Of a DNA stretch of 64,000 nt, positions 40,582 through 49,056 are shown piece by piece (the first letter of the stretch is position 1; each line of letters starts with the position of its first letter). The notes beneath the pieces are model-generated. The model was not told the origin of the DNA and searched no databases. It was given only the letters and a program-made list of their open reading frames with translations. The DNA comes from Gammaproteobacteria bacterium (GTDB taxonomy: Bacteria; Pseudomonadota; Gammaproteobacteria; Chromatiales; Chromatiaceae). Location of the stretch: assembly GCA_020445255.1 (NCBI GenBank), contig JAGRGY010000016.1, forward strand, positions 223,395-287,394. The letters are read 5' to 3'. The position numbers and the translations under genes are program-made.

Positions 40582-42399
40582 GTGTCTTCTCCGTCGTTAC
40601 GTCCAGGCAGCCTCGTGCTGTACAAGGTATCGCCTGCGATCGTCAGCAGCATCAGCGACAAGATCGAGATTCAGCTCGCCGGTGGCCGGACCAAGCGCGT
40701 GCGCGACAAAGACGTGACCCTGCTGCATCCCGGGCCGCTGACCAGCCTCGGCGCGCTCGAGCCGGGCGATCCCGCGATCGACGAGGCGTGGGAGCTGTTG
40801 GAGGACGAACAGGTCGGGCTGTCGGATCTGGCCGAATTCCTATACGGGGACTTTTCGCCGGCCTCCGCCTGGGGTGCCTGGCGGGTGCTGCAGGACGGGA
40901 TGTACTTCGAAGGCGAGCCGGGGAGTATCCGACGGAGAAGCGCCGATGCCGTGCGCAGCGAGCGCGAGGCCCGCGCGCAGAAGCGCGAGGCTGAGGCCGC
41001 GTGGGCGGGTTTTCGGGAGCGGGTGAGCGCCGGTGAACTCGATGACGATGACCGCAAGCGTCTGGCCGAGGTCGAGCGGGTCGCACTGGGTACATCCGAA
41101 CGCAGCCGCATCCTGACCCGCTTCGACGTGCCGGAAACGGCCGAGGCCGCGCATCGCTTCCTGGTCCGCTGCGGTTACTGGCATGCCGAGCACAACCCGT
41201 GGGCGGCGCGTGCCGGCGCGCGGCTCGACGATCCCGAGATCGGCGTGCCGGAACTGCCGGACGAGCCACGCCGCGACCTGACCGGCCTGGAGGCGTGGGC
41301 GATAGACGATGCCGGCAACCAGGACCCCGACGACGCGATCAGCATCGACGGCGACCGCATTTGGGTGCACGTGGCCGACGTGGCGGCGCTGGTCCGCTCC
41401 GGCGGCCACTTGGACGCAGCGGCACGCGAGCGGGGCGCCAACCTCTATCTGCCCGAGCGGATTCACACCATGCTGCCGGCTGCCGTAACGCATGGGCTTG
41501 GTCTTGGCCTCGCCGAGCAGTCCCCGGCGTTGTCGTTCGGCTTTCGCTTCGACGGCGACGCGGTGACCGATATCGAGGTGGCGCCGTCGTGGGTCAGGGT
41601 GCGGCGCGCCAGTTACGACGAGATCGACTCGCGCATGCACGACGCGCCGTTCGCCCAGATCCGGCACATCACCGACCGGTATCGTGCACGCCGGCTCGCG
41701 CGTGATGCCGCGCGCATCGATCTGCCCGAGGTGTCGGTGCGCGTCGTCGACGGCGAGGTGGTGATCCGACCGCTGCCCAAGCTCGACAGCCGCGACATGG
41801 TCACTGACGCGATGTTGATGGCCGGGGAGGCGGCGGCGCGGTTCGCACAGGCCAACGACATCCCGATCCCCTACGTGATGCAGCCGCGGCCGGACGAGGT
41901 GCGTCAGCCGCAGGGGATGGCCGATATGTATGCCTACCGGCGACTGTTCAAGCCCAGTCGCGCAGGCCTTGAACCGGATCCGCATTTTGGCCTCGGCCTG
42001 GAGATCTACGCGCGTGCCACCAGTCCGCTGCGGCGCTACAGCGATCTGCTGCTGCATCAGCAGCTGCGCGCGCACGTGCTCGGCCGACCGGTGCTGCCCG
42101 CCGACCGGCTGCTTGAGCACATGGCATCGCTGGACGCCAGCGCTGCCCTGGTGCGGCGCGCCGAACGCCTTTCGAACCTGCATTGGAAACTGGTTCACCT
42201 GCAGCGCCACCCGCGCTGGAGCGGGGATGCGGTCGTCGTGGCACTGGAGGAACGTAAGAGCGTCGTGATCGTACCTGAACTGGCGCTCGAGACCCGGATC
42301 CGGCGCGCGCCGGACCATGCGCTCGATGCGCACCTCAACCTGTCGGTGCGAGAGGTCGACCTGCCCGGCCAGAATGTCTACTTCGACGCCAGCGCGTGA
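40582..42399 (+). CDS. RNase II/RNase R-family exoribonuclease (RNB domain)
   Basis: Probable 3'-5' exoribonuclease. With GTG 40582 (AGGGA 6 nt upstream) it has 605 residues; an in-frame ATG at 40519 would leave only 37 bp to ygfZ and is less likely. The RNB active-site cluster AIDDAGNQDPDDAISID (Asp242 to Asp251) is intact. It is followed by HVADVAALVRSGGHLDAAARERG and RATSPLRRYSDLLLHQQL. There is no C-terminal S1 domain of normal length and no N-terminal cold-shock pair of the RNase R type. It therefore resembles the shorter RNB proteins of environmental proteobacteria and cyanobacteria rather than Rnr itself. Cellular substrate is unknown. Confidence 0.88.
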   Translation: MSSPSLRPGSLVLYKVSPAIVSSISDKIEIQLAGGRTKRVRDKDVTLLHPGPLTSLGALEPGDPAIDEAWELLEDEQVGLSDLAEFLYGDFSPASAWGAWRVLQDGMYFEGEPGSIRRRSADAVRSEREARAQKREAEAAWAGFRERVSAGELDDDDRKRLAEVERVALGTSERSRILTRFDVPETAEAAHRFLVRCGYWHAEHNPWAARAGARLDDPEIGVPELPDEPRRDLTGLEAWAIDDAGNQDPDDAISIDGDRIWVHVADVAALVRSGGHLDAAARERGANLYLPERIHTMLPAAVTHGLGLGLAEQSPALSFGFRFDGDAVTDIEVAPSWVRVRRASYDEIDSRMHDAPFAQIRHITDRYRARRLARDAARIDLPEVSVRVVDGEVVIRPLPKLDSRDMVTDAMLMAGEAAARFAQANDIPIPYVMQPRPDEVRQPQGMADMYAYRRLFKPSRAGLEPDPHFGLGLEIYARATSPLRRYSDLLLHQQLRAHVLGRPVLPADRLLEHMASLDASAALVRRAERLSNLHWKLVHLQRHPRWSGDAVVVALEERKSVVIVPELALETRIRRAPDHALDAHLNLSVREVDLPGQNVYFDASA

Positions 42400-42530
42400 A
42401 CGGAGGCAATCGCGCCCGTCTTCGATTTTTTCCGCCAAATGAAGCGCTTGACGCCCGGGATGGTTAGAGAATTCGTTCCGAGCACGTATACTGCGCGTTT
42501 TTCCGTTAGCGCCGAAGCGTGGAGATCTGC

Positions 42531-42728
42531 ATGGTCGCGACCACCGGGCTGGGGCCCAAGAGAAGTGCCGCTGTGAAGACGCCGTCGGATGAGTTCAAAG
42601 CCTATTGCGAGGCCGAATTCGAGCGCCGGCTGAACTCGGGCGAGTCGTTCGACGAACCCCTGTACCGCAAGGCGATGGCGATGGTCCTGGACCGCCTGGA
42701 TCGGCTGCAGCAGGAGGGCCGGGCGTGA
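42531..42728 (+). CDS. 65-residue hypothetical protein coupled to an SMC-like ATPase
   Basis: Small, charged, mostly helical protein (residues 18-65: FKAYCEAEFERRLNSGESFD, then PLYRKAMAMVLDRLDRLQQEG). ATG 42531 has GGAG at 42521-42524; an in-frame ATG at 42519 is less likely. A TATACT at 42487-42492 is a possible -10. Its stop overlaps the GTG of the ATPase by 3 nt, so the two are translationally coupled and probably work together. I do not recognise the family. Confidence 0.75.
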   Translation: MVATTGLGPKRSAAVKTPSDEFKAYCEAEFERRLNSGESFDEPLYRKAMAMVLDRLDRLQQEGRA

Positions 42729-44611
42729 TAATCAACCGGATCCGTGCGCAGAATGTCCTCAAGTATGCCGAGCTTGCGATCGATGCGGCGCCGACCGGCC
42801 TGATCGCGATCAGCGGTCAGAACGAATCCGGCAAGAGCAGCATCGGCGAGACGGTGTGCTTCGCGTTGTTCGGCCGCACGTTCTCGATCGCGCCCGATGA
42901 GATCGAGAAGGTCGTACGCTGGGGTGAAAATCATTGTTCGGTGACGCTCGAGTTCACGGTCGAGGAGCGCGCCTACGTGCTGTCGCGCTTTCTCGACCGG
43001 GACGGCAATCACAGTGCCAAACTGGCATTGCCCGGTGACACGGATCAACCGATCGCACGCGGCGTACAGGCCGTTGCCGACGCGCTGTTCCCGATCCTCG
43101 GGTTCGAATTCTCCGAGTTCGTCGAATCCTTCTACCTGGCGCAGCGGGAGATCACCACGCCGCATCCGCACAGCCAGGCGGTCAGGATCATGGCCGGCGT
43201 CGCGCCGCTGGAGCAGGTCGAGCGCCAACTGAACAACGAGATCGCCGAGCGCGAGGAACTGCTCGGCGAACTGCAGGCCGAGTGGGACGCGGTCGATCGC
43301 GATGTGCAGGCCCTCGGCATTCAGGACGGTCGCCTGCAGCGGCTCGAGGAAGAGCGCTACCACACCGAGACGCAGATCCGGGATATCGAGACCCTGGTCG
43401 ACGAGATCGATGCGGGCGTGGCCACATGCACCGCGAACACCGAGGAAATCCAGCGAGCGGAGGGAGCGAAGGGGCGCGCGTCATTTCTGCGTTTCGTCGT
43501 GTTGCTGGCTGCCTTGGCCGCGGCGGCCGTCTGGGGCCTGTTGACCTATGCGCCGGACCACCCGCAGGCCGAATCCCTGCGCGGCTTGCTGGCGCAGCAC
43601 GTACCGCAGTGGGATGATAGCCGGATACCGTGGATCGGCTATGCTGCGGCAGCGCTTGGCGTCGTGTTCCTGCTGCTGTGGATCCGGATCGCCGGTCTGC
43701 GTGGACGTATTCGCACCTTGCGCGAGGAATCCGCCCAGCTTGGGGGGCCGCTAGAGCGCGCACGCGGCATCGAGGTCGAAGCGCGTCCGGCACGCGACGA
43801 CGATGTCGATGGTGAAGGCGAAGGGATCGTAAGCGTCCCCGATGACGATCCCGGCGTCTATTTTCCGCCACGTCCCGAAGCCGACGAATACCAGTCGCTG
43901 CGCCGCCTTCTCGACGGTGGGGAGGCGACCGCGCGTATGGCCAGCGAATACTGCCAGCGCGAAACAGCGTGGCTGGGCGCGGTGTCGCGTGAGCTGGGTC
44001 ACCAGATTGGCGATCTCGATGTCGAAATCGACGACGAGCAGGCTCGGGTCCAGGAGGCCATCGATCTCGCCGATGTGCTGAATGGGCTGACAGACAAGCG
44101 TGAGGAGCTGGCCGAGCGGATCGCCGACCGGCATCGCAGCCTCGAGCTACTCGAAGGCGCGATCGCCCACCTGTCCAACAATTTCAACCGCGATGTCAAA
44201 GAGCTGGTCGGTCGGCTGTTGCCGCTGTTCACCGACGGTCGCTACGAACACCTGCAGATCGACGAGGGTTTGAAGGTCAGGGTGTTCAGCAGCGAAAAGC
44301 GCGATTTCATGGATCTCGACGAGGTGTCGAGCGGTACCCAGCGCCAGATCATGCTCGCCCTGCGCCTGGCGTTGTCCAAAAAGCTGCTGAGCCGCACCGT
44401 TCGCGGCAGACAGTTCGCGTTTCTCGACGAGCCATTTGCGTTTTTCGACCAGGACCGCACGCGCAAGGCCCTGCACGCGCTGACCAATCTCGGCGACGAC
44501 ATCAGCCAGGTGTGGATCGTCGCACAGGACTTTCCGGACAACTGCCAGGTGGCCTTCGACACGACGATCTCGTGTGAACGTGGCGTCGATACCCTGGAGG
44601 TACAGTCTTGA
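42725..44611 (+). CDS. Rad50/SbcC-like ABC ATPase with two predicted membrane helices in its coiled coil
   Basis: 628 residues from GTG 42725. Walker A GQNESGKSS is at 31-39. A long charged coiled coil covers about 160-245. A hydrophobic helix spans about 252-276 (FVVLLAALAAAAVWGLL), then about 24 polar residues, then a second helix at about 300-325 (GYAAAALGVVFLLLWIRI). A second coiled coil spans about 425-520. The ABC signature-like SSGTQRQ is at 535-541 and Walker B FAFLDEP contains Asp568 and Glu569. Unlike Rad50 there is no CxxC zinc hook; a membrane hairpin replaces it. No Mre11/SbcD nuclease is adjacent. The closest architecture I know is the YhaN-type membrane-linked AAA_27/AAA_23 proteins. 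Function unknown. Confidence 0.85.
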   Translation: MIINRIRAQNVLKYAELAIDAAPTGLIAISGQNESGKSSIGETVCFALFGRTFSIAPDEIEKVVRWGENHCSVTLEFTVEERAYVLSRFLDRDGNHSAKLALPGDTDQPIARGVQAVADALFPILGFEFSEFVESFYLAQREITTPHPHSQAVRIMAGVAPLEQVERQLNNEIAEREELLGELQAEWDAVDRDVQALGIQDGRLQRLEEERYHTETQIRDIETLVDEIDAGVATCTANTEEIQRAEGAKGRASFLRFVVLLAALAAAAVWGLLTYAPDHPQAESLRGLLAQHVPQWDDSRIPWIGYAAAALGVVFLLLWIRIAGLRGRIRTLREESAQLGGPLERARGIEVEARPARDDDVDGEGEGIVSVPDDDPGVYFPPRPEADEYQSLRRLLDGGEATARMASEYCQRETAWLGAVSRELGHQIGDLDVEIDDEQARVQEAIDLADVLNGLTDKREELAERIADRHRSLELLEGAIAHLSNNFNRDVKELVGRLLPLFTDGRYEHLQIDEGLKVRVFSSEKRDFMDLDEVSSGTQRQIMLALRLALSKKLLSRTVRGRQFAFLDEPFAFFDQDRTRKALHALTNLGDDISQVWIVAQDFPDNCQVAFDTTISCERGVDTLEVQS

Positions 44612-44688
44612 TGTAGAATCGCGCGCTCGGCGGGAGCGGTACTCCGGCCGGGCACGTGCCGGCATTGACGGCACGGGCAAGAAAATTC

Positions 44689-44778
44689 GGAGAGGTGGCT
44701 GAGCGGTTGAAAGCGCACGATTCGAAATCGTGTTTAGGTTAGCGCCTAACGAGGGTTCGAATCCCTCCCTCTCCGCCA
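44689..44778 (+). tRNA. tRNA-Ser (anticodon CGA)
   Basis: A class II tRNA of 90 nt including encoded CCA (44776-44778). Acceptor stem GGAGAGG pairs with CCTCTCC. The anticodon stem CACGA/TCGTG encloses TTCGAAA with anticodon CGA at 44723-44725, reading UCG. A long variable arm (TTAGG...CCTAA) identifies serine. T-arm GAGGG-TTCGAAT-CCCTC. TAGAAT at 44614-44619 followed by a GC-rich discriminator (CGCGCGC) is a plausible stringently controlled promoter -10. Confidence 0.97.
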
Positions 44779-44783
44779 AACGC

Positions 44784-44810
44784 AAAAAGGTCCCCTCGCG
44801 GGACCTTTTT
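44784..44810 (+). terminator. Rho-independent terminator of tRNA-Ser
   Basis: AAAAAGGTCCC (44784-44794) and GGGACCTTTTT (44800-44810) form a perfect 11-bp stem with a 5-nt loop CTCGC. The T-run is part of the 3' arm. It starts 6 nt after the CCA and would work in both directions. Confidence 0.93.
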
Positions 44811-44968
44811 CCGTTTGTTGCTTGGGGTGATCGGTTCGGACCCTCGTTATTCGAATTGGCCGGGTTCGACAAGCGGCCACAGGCGGCGCAGATCGTTGTC
44901 GCGCAGCGACAGCGACCCGAAGGGCGAGGGGCGCAGCCCCGAGTAATCCCTCCCTCTCCGCCAAACGC

Positions 44969-44995
44969 AAAAAGGTCCCCTCGCGGGACCTTTTT
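44969..44995 (+). terminator. Second, duplicated copy of the tRNA-Ser terminator
   Basis: Identical 27-nt hairpin and T-run, exactly 185 bp downstream of the first, carried in the tandem repeat. Confidence 0.9.
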
Positions 44996-45202
44996 CCGTT
45001 TGTTGCTTGGGGTGATCGGTTCGGACCCTCGTTATTCGAATTGGCCGGGTTCGACAAGCGGCCGCAGGCGGCGCAGATCGTTGTCGCGCAGCGACGCCGA
45101 CCCGAAGGGCGAGGGGCGCAGCCCCGCATAATCCTTCCCGGCACGCCTTCGGCGGACGTTCGCCATGCTGCGTCATGCCACCGGCATGACGGTCACGGCT
45201 CA

Positions 45203-45247
45203 CCCCTCTCCGCCGAATGTGAAAAGCCGCTCGTGCTGGGCCGTTTC
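45203..45247 (+). repeat. Degenerate third copy of the tRNA-Ser 3' end and terminator
   Basis: CCCTCTCCGCC is identical to the tRNA acceptor end. It is followed by GAATGTGAAAAGC and GGGCCGTTT, which align with AAACGCAAAAAGG and the 3' terminator arm. It looks like an older, decayed duplicate of the same junction. A perfect 8-bp hairpin GTCATGCC-ACC-GGCATGAC lies just before it at 45172-45190. Confidence 0.6.
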
Positions 45248-45347
45248 AGTCCGCGGTCGCGGCCATATACGGTCGATGGGAAGCGCTTAATTTTGGTGCC
45301 AACGATGGCGTTCATGTTGGCAGCGGACAACAGCGAACAGGCGGCGG

Positions 45348-45605
45348 TCAGTCGACCGGGCAGGGTGCGAACCTGCAATCGTCGCGCTGCGGGTGTGCCC
45401 TGCCGTAAGCCGGGCCGTAAGGGTATTGCCGTGGGTCGGGGCGGTACCAGTAAGGCGGAGGGGGATAGCCGTAGGTGTTGTCGTTGACGATACGGTTGAA
45501 CCAGCCTGGAGGACCGCCCAAAGGGCAAAACGGTATCTCAGGAAAGGAAAATGCCTGTGCTTCGAATGCCACCAGCAGCAGCGGAACGGATAGCCAACGA
45601 TACAT
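45348..45605 (-). CDS. Small secreted Pro/Tyr-rich protein, unknown function
   Basis: 85 residues: a signal peptide (MYRWLSVPLLLVAFEAQAFS), then FPEIPFCPLGGPPGWFNRI and a Pro/Tyr-rich tail (YGYPPPPYWYRPDPRQYPYG). Three cysteines remain after the predicted cleavage. The composition recalls small envelope or sulfur-globule-type proteins of purple and sulfur-oxidising bacteria, but I cannot establish homology. Ribosome site is weak. It sits alone in the gene-poor stretch after the tRNA duplication, which suggests accessory DNA. Confidence 0.6.
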   Translation of the reverse strand: MYRWLSVPLLLVAFEAQAFSFPEIPFCPLGGPPGWFNRIVNDNTYGYPPPPYWYRPDPRQYPYGPAYGRAHPQRDDCRFAPCPVD

Positions 45606-45936
45606 GGGCGTACGCTACCACAATTGGAGCGGCGGTCGACGGTCATTTTTTCCAACCGACCGCGGTTCGAGCCGCTGTGTTGCGCCTGCTCCGTGCCGGC
45701 TATCCGCCGCATACTGAAACGGCCCGGAACAGACCGCCGGCATCGATTCAATGTGGGTATGCTGTTCGGCCCGAGCGGTCGATCGATGTCGGGCCGATCG
45801 ACAGACGGTTGCAAATTCGAGGGCGAATGGCTTATCCGGTGGCAAATCAGGCCCGCCCACCTTCCGGGCTTCTCGTCCGGCAGTCGGCTCGACGCTGGGT
45901 TTTGAAGTTGCTGAATTCATCCCGATGGGCAGTGCG
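45606..45936. other. 331-bp region without a recognisable gene
   Basis: Short open frames on both strands have no recognisable domain, and none has a good ribosome site. GGCCCGAGCGGTC and GTCGGGCCGATCGAC around 45764-45803 are partial inverted repeats. Taken with 45131-45347 it forms an accessory-looking stretch between tRNA-Ser and the Mth938-like gene. Confidence 0.5.
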
Positions 45937-46338
45937 TCAGGGACCCGGGTCGATCGATTCCGCGTCAGCTGCAAAAATCAAAGCGAGTGCCACGTGGCGA
46001 TCCTCGGCGAGCAGAATGTTGTAGGTACGGCAGGCCGCCGCATTGTCCATGACCTCGATGCCCACGCCGAGGTCCATCAACGTTGTCATCACGGACGGAT
46101 TCGGAAACAACTGCGCGTCACCGCTGCCGAGGATCACCACCTCGGGAGGCTTTTCGAGCAGCGGACCGAAGTCGGATGCGCGCAGCGCGCGGGTGTCGGT
46201 GACCCGCCAGTCGGCGTGCAACGTCGTTGGCAGGATGATCACGCTGCGTTCGAACACCCGTTCGCGTACCGTGACACGTCCCGGTTCGTAGGCCGTGATC
46301 ACGTTCCTGCCACCGGTGTCGTCCAGGGCCATCTTCAT
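45937..46338 (-). CDS. Mth938-like (DUF498) domain protein
   Basis: 133 residues from ATG 46338, preceded by an excellent GGAGGTGA ribosome site; a frame opening upstream at 46380 is therefore rejected. NVITAYEPGRVTVRERVFERS, PEVVILGSGDAQLFPNPSVM, then LGVGIEVMDNAAACRTYNILLAEDR match the Mth938/AAMDC fold. Members in proteobacteria are stand-alone; in mitochondria the homologue NDUFAF3 helps assemble complex I. The bacterial role is not established. Confidence 0.9.
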   Translation of the reverse strand: MKMALDDTGGRNVITAYEPGRVTVRERVFERSVIILPTTLHADWRVTDTRALRASDFGPLLEKPPEVVILGSGDAQLFPNPSVMTTLMDLGVGIEVMDNAAACRTYNILLAEDRHVALALIFAADAESIDPGP

Positions 46339-46405
46339 TGTCACCTCCAGGATTCGGCGTGCCTGATCGCGGGCCGCCATGCAGTGCGCTAATCATCTAA
46401 TTTCT

Positions 46406-46435
46406 TTGACATTTTAGGCGACGATCCTGTAGCTT
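46406..46435 (+). promoter_or_regulatory. Sigma-70 promoter for alaC-hom-thrC
   Basis: Consensus TTGACA (46406-46411), an 18-bp spacer and TAGCTT (46430-46435) lie in the divergent gap before alaC, with predicted start near 46442. No leader peptide rich in Thr or Ile codons is visible, so E. coli-style thr attenuation is not evident. Confidence 0.55.
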
Positions 46436-46477
46436 ACGCGGTCTGGTTCGTGCCCTTTTCGTCACCGAGGATTCCCC

Positions 46478-47689
46478 GTGTCGTCGCCCGGAATGGAAGA
46501 TTTCTCCAGAATCAAACGCTTGCCGCCGTATGTGTTCGCCATTGTCAACGAACTGAAGGCGGCGGCGCGAGCGCGTGGCGAGGACATCATCGATTTTGGC
46601 ATGGGCAACCCGGATCAGCCCACGCCGCAGCACATCGTCGACAAGCTCGTTCAGGCGGCGCAGCGTACCGATACCCATCGCTACTCGGTGTCGCGTGGCG
46701 TGCCGCGCCTGCGTCGCGCGATCTGCAACTGGTATCGCGACCAATTCGATGTGCACCTGGATCCAGACACCCAGGCGATCGTGACCATTGGCTCGAAGGA
46801 AGGCCTTGCGCACCTGGCGCTGGCCTGCATGGGACCCGGAGACTCGGTGCTGGTGCCCAACCCGGCGTATCCGATCCATCCTTACGGCTTCATCATCGCC
46901 GGCGCCGACGTGCGACACGTGCCGATGACGCCCGAGCACGACTTCTTCGAGGAGTTGCAAAAAGCGATCGAGGAGTCGTGGCCACGGCCAAAGATGCTGG
47001 TCGTGAACTTCCCGGGCAATCCGACGACCGAGTGTGTCGACATCCATTTCTTCGAGCGCATCGTCGAGATCGCCAGGGCCAACAAGATCTGGGTGATCCA
47101 TGATCTCGCCTACGCGATGATCTCGTTCGACGGCTACAAGGCGCCGTCGATCCTGCAGGTGCCGGGCGCCGACGACATCGCGGTCGAGTTCTACTCGATG
47201 TCGAAGACCTACAACATGCCGGGCTGGCGGGTCGGGTTCATGGTGGGCAACAAGACGCTCGTCGCCGCGTTGGCCAAGATCAAGTCGTATCTCGACTACG
47301 GCATGTTCACACCGATCCAGGTGGCTGCGATCGCGGCGCTGGAGGGACCACAGGACTGCGTCGTCGAGATTCGCGAGATGTACCAGCGGCGTCGCGATGT
47401 CCTGTGCGACGGTCTGAATGCGATGGGCTGGGAGGTCAAACGGCCGAAGGCCACGATGTTCGTCTGGGCACCGATCCCGGAGCCGTACAAGCAGATGGGA
47501 TCGCTGGAGTTCTCGAAGAAGCTGTTGCACGACGCCAAGGTGGCGGTCTCGCCCGGGATCGGTTTCGGATCTTACGGCGATGACCACGTACGGTTCGGTT
47601 TGATCGAGAACGAACATCGCACGCGCCAGGCCTTGCGCGGAATCAAGGAGATGTTCCGACGTGACGGCGTGATGCGGGGAGTTGGGTGA
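46478..47689 (+). CDS. alaC: PLP-dependent alanine-forming aminotransferase AlaC
   Basis: Class I/II aminotransferase that in E. coli makes alanine from pyruvate and glutamate. 403 residues from GTG 46478 (GAGG 7 nt upstream); ATG 46493 is an alternative. [20 protein letters not shown], then [12 protein letters not shown] and the PLP lysine Lys243 in [17 protein letters not shown] are diagnostic. The linkage alaC-hom-thrC is conserved in many gammaproteobacteria. A role in LL-diaminopimelate synthesis is possible for relatives but less likely here. Confidence 0.93.
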   Translation: MSSPGMEDFSRIKRLPPYVFAIVNELKAAARARGEDIIDFGMGNPDQPTPQHIVDKLVQAAQRTDTHRYSVSRGVPRLRRAICNWYRDQFDVHLDPDTQAIVTIGSKEGLAHLALACMGPGDSVLVPNPAYPIHPYGFIIAGADVRHVPMTPEHDFFEELQKAIEESWPRPKMLVVNFPGNPTTECVDIHFFERIVEIARANKIWVIHDLAYAMISFDGYKAPSILQVPGADDIAVEFYSMSKTYNMPGWRVGFMVGNKTLVAALAKIKSYLDYGMFTPIQVAAIAALEGPQDCVVEIREMYQRRRDVLCDGLNAMGWEVKRPKATMFVWAPIPEPYKQMGSLEFSKKLLHDAKVAVSPGIGFGSYGDDHVRFGLIENEHRTRQALRGIKEMFRRDGVMRGVG

Positions 47690-47741
47690 GTCACCTGCCG
47701 CCGTCTCGTCCCCATGAGCAATTGCGAGGAGTAGCTTGGTA

Positions 47742-49052
47742 GTGAAGCCTGTGAGAGTCGGTCTGCTGGGTCTGGGCACCGTCGGTGGCGGTACCTTGAA
47801 CGTTATCGTGCGCAATGCGACCGAAATTGCACGGCGTGCAGGGCGCGAGATCGTGGTCACGCACGCCGCGGCCCGGGAGTTTCGCGCCGAGACGATCGAG
47901 GGACTCGATCGCGTGGTCCTCAGCGAGGACGCGTTCACTGTGGTCGACAACCCTGACATCGACGTCGTCGTCGAACTGATCGGCGGCTATTCGCCGGCGC
48001 GGGAACTGGTCCTCAGGGCCATCGAGAACGGCAAGCATGTCGTTACCGCAAACAAGGCGCTGATCGCGATGCACGGCAACGAGATCTTCGCGGCGGCGCA
48101 GGCCAAGGGTGTGACGGTCGCGTTCGAGGCCGCCGTTGCCGGCGGCATCCCGATCATCAAGGCCGTGCGCGAGGGCCTGGCCGCCAACCATATCGAATGG
48201 ATCGCCGGGATCATCAACGGCACCGGCAATTTCATCCTGACCGAGATGCGCGACAAGGGGCGGGACTTCGCCGAGGTGTTGTCCGAAGCACAGGCGCTCG
48301 GCTATGCCGAGGCAGACCCGACGTTCGACGTCGAAGGCATCGATGCCGCGCACAAGCTGACGATCCTGGCGTCGCTGGCCTTCGGGATTCCGCTGCAGTT
48401 CGATCGCTGCTACACGGAGGGGATCGGCCGGATCCAGCCTCAGGACGTCACCTATGCCGAGGCGTTTGGCTACCGCATCAAGCATCTGGGCATCACCCGG
48501 CGCACACCGAGCGGGGTCGAACTTCGCGTGCATCCCACGCTGATCCCGGAGCGCCGCCTGATCGCCAACGTCGATGGCGTCATGAACGCGGTGCTGGTGT
48601 ATGGCGATGCGGTCGGCCCGACGCTTTACTACGGTGCCGGTGCCGGCTCGTTGCCGACCGCGTCGGCCGTGGTCGCCGACATCATCGATGTGACCCGCAC
48701 GCTGACCACCGATCCCGAAAACCGGGTGCCACACCTGGCGTTCCAACCGGGCGAGCTGTCGGACCTGGCAGTACTGCCGATGGACGAAGTGGTCACCGCT
48801 TACTACCTGCGGATGACGGTGCACGACCGCCCGGGCGTGCTGGCCGCGGTGGCCGGTATCCTCAGCGAACATGGCATCAGCATTGAGGCCATGCGCCAGA
48901 AGGAACCGGCGGCGGGCGAGAACCAGGTACCGCTGGTGATGCTGACGCAGTCGGTACGCGAGTCGCAGATGAATGCGGCACTGGGCGGTATCGAGGCGCT
49001 CGACGCGGTCGCCGGCGAGGTGACCCGGATCCGCGTCGAACTGCTCAAGTGA
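47742..49052 (+). CDS. hom: Homoserine dehydrogenase
   Basis: NAD(P)-dependent reduction of aspartate semialdehyde to homoserine, the branch to threonine and methionine. I choose GTG 47742 (MKPVRVGLLGLGTVGGG), the form typical of pseudomonad-like Hom. TTG 47736 is closer to GAGGAG (47726-47731) and cannot be excluded. 436 residues: NAD domain, catalytic core with GIINGTGNFILTEM and EADPTFDVEGIDAAHKL. A C-terminal ACT domain (about 355-436, MTVHDRPGVLAAVAGILSEH) mediates threonine feedback. It is monofunctional, without an aspartokinase domain. Confidence 0.96.
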   Translation: MKPVRVGLLGLGTVGGGTLNVIVRNATEIARRAGREIVVTHAAAREFRAETIEGLDRVVLSEDAFTVVDNPDIDVVVELIGGYSPARELVLRAIENGKHVVTANKALIAMHGNEIFAAAQAKGVTVAFEAAVAGGIPIIKAVREGLAANHIEWIAGIINGTGNFILTEMRDKGRDFAEVLSEAQALGYAEADPTFDVEGIDAAHKLTILASLAFGIPLQFDRCYTEGIGRIQPQDVTYAEAFGYRIKHLGITRRTPSGVELRVHPTLIPERRLIANVDGVMNAVLVYGDAVGPTLYYGAGAGSLPTASAVVADIIDVTRTLTTDPENRVPHLAFQPGELSDLAVLPMDEVVTAYYLRMTVHDRPGVLAAVAGILSEHGISIEAMRQKEPAAGENQVPLVMLTQSVRESQMNAALGGIEALDAVAGEVTRIRVELLK

Positions 49053-49056
49053 CGGT

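Larger units (their letters stand above)
44761..45130 (+). repeat. 185-bp tandem duplication that includes the tRNA-Ser 3' end
   Basis: 44761-44945 and 44946-45130 are near-identical (about five differences, mostly in the last third). Each copy begins with the last 18 nt of the tRNA (T-arm 3' strand, acceptor strand and CCA). Each then contains the terminator, and an inverted-repeat segment GGGGCGCAGCCCC near its end. The start of a third copy (ATCCTTCCC) follows at 45131. The duplication cannot encode a second tRNA because the 5' part is missing. Confidence 0.93.

Noticed and set aside
44761..45130. Possible CRISPR-like repeat array
   Set aside because: Only two full direct copies of 185 bp exist, without short spacers; the unit contains a tRNA end and terminator.
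44746..45203. Leftward open frames across the tRNA-Ser and its duplication (with residues such as REGTFLRLAEREG repeated)
   Set aside because: They are antisense to the tRNA and terminator and their internal repeat simply mirrors the 185-bp duplication; such frames are a known source of spurious proteins.
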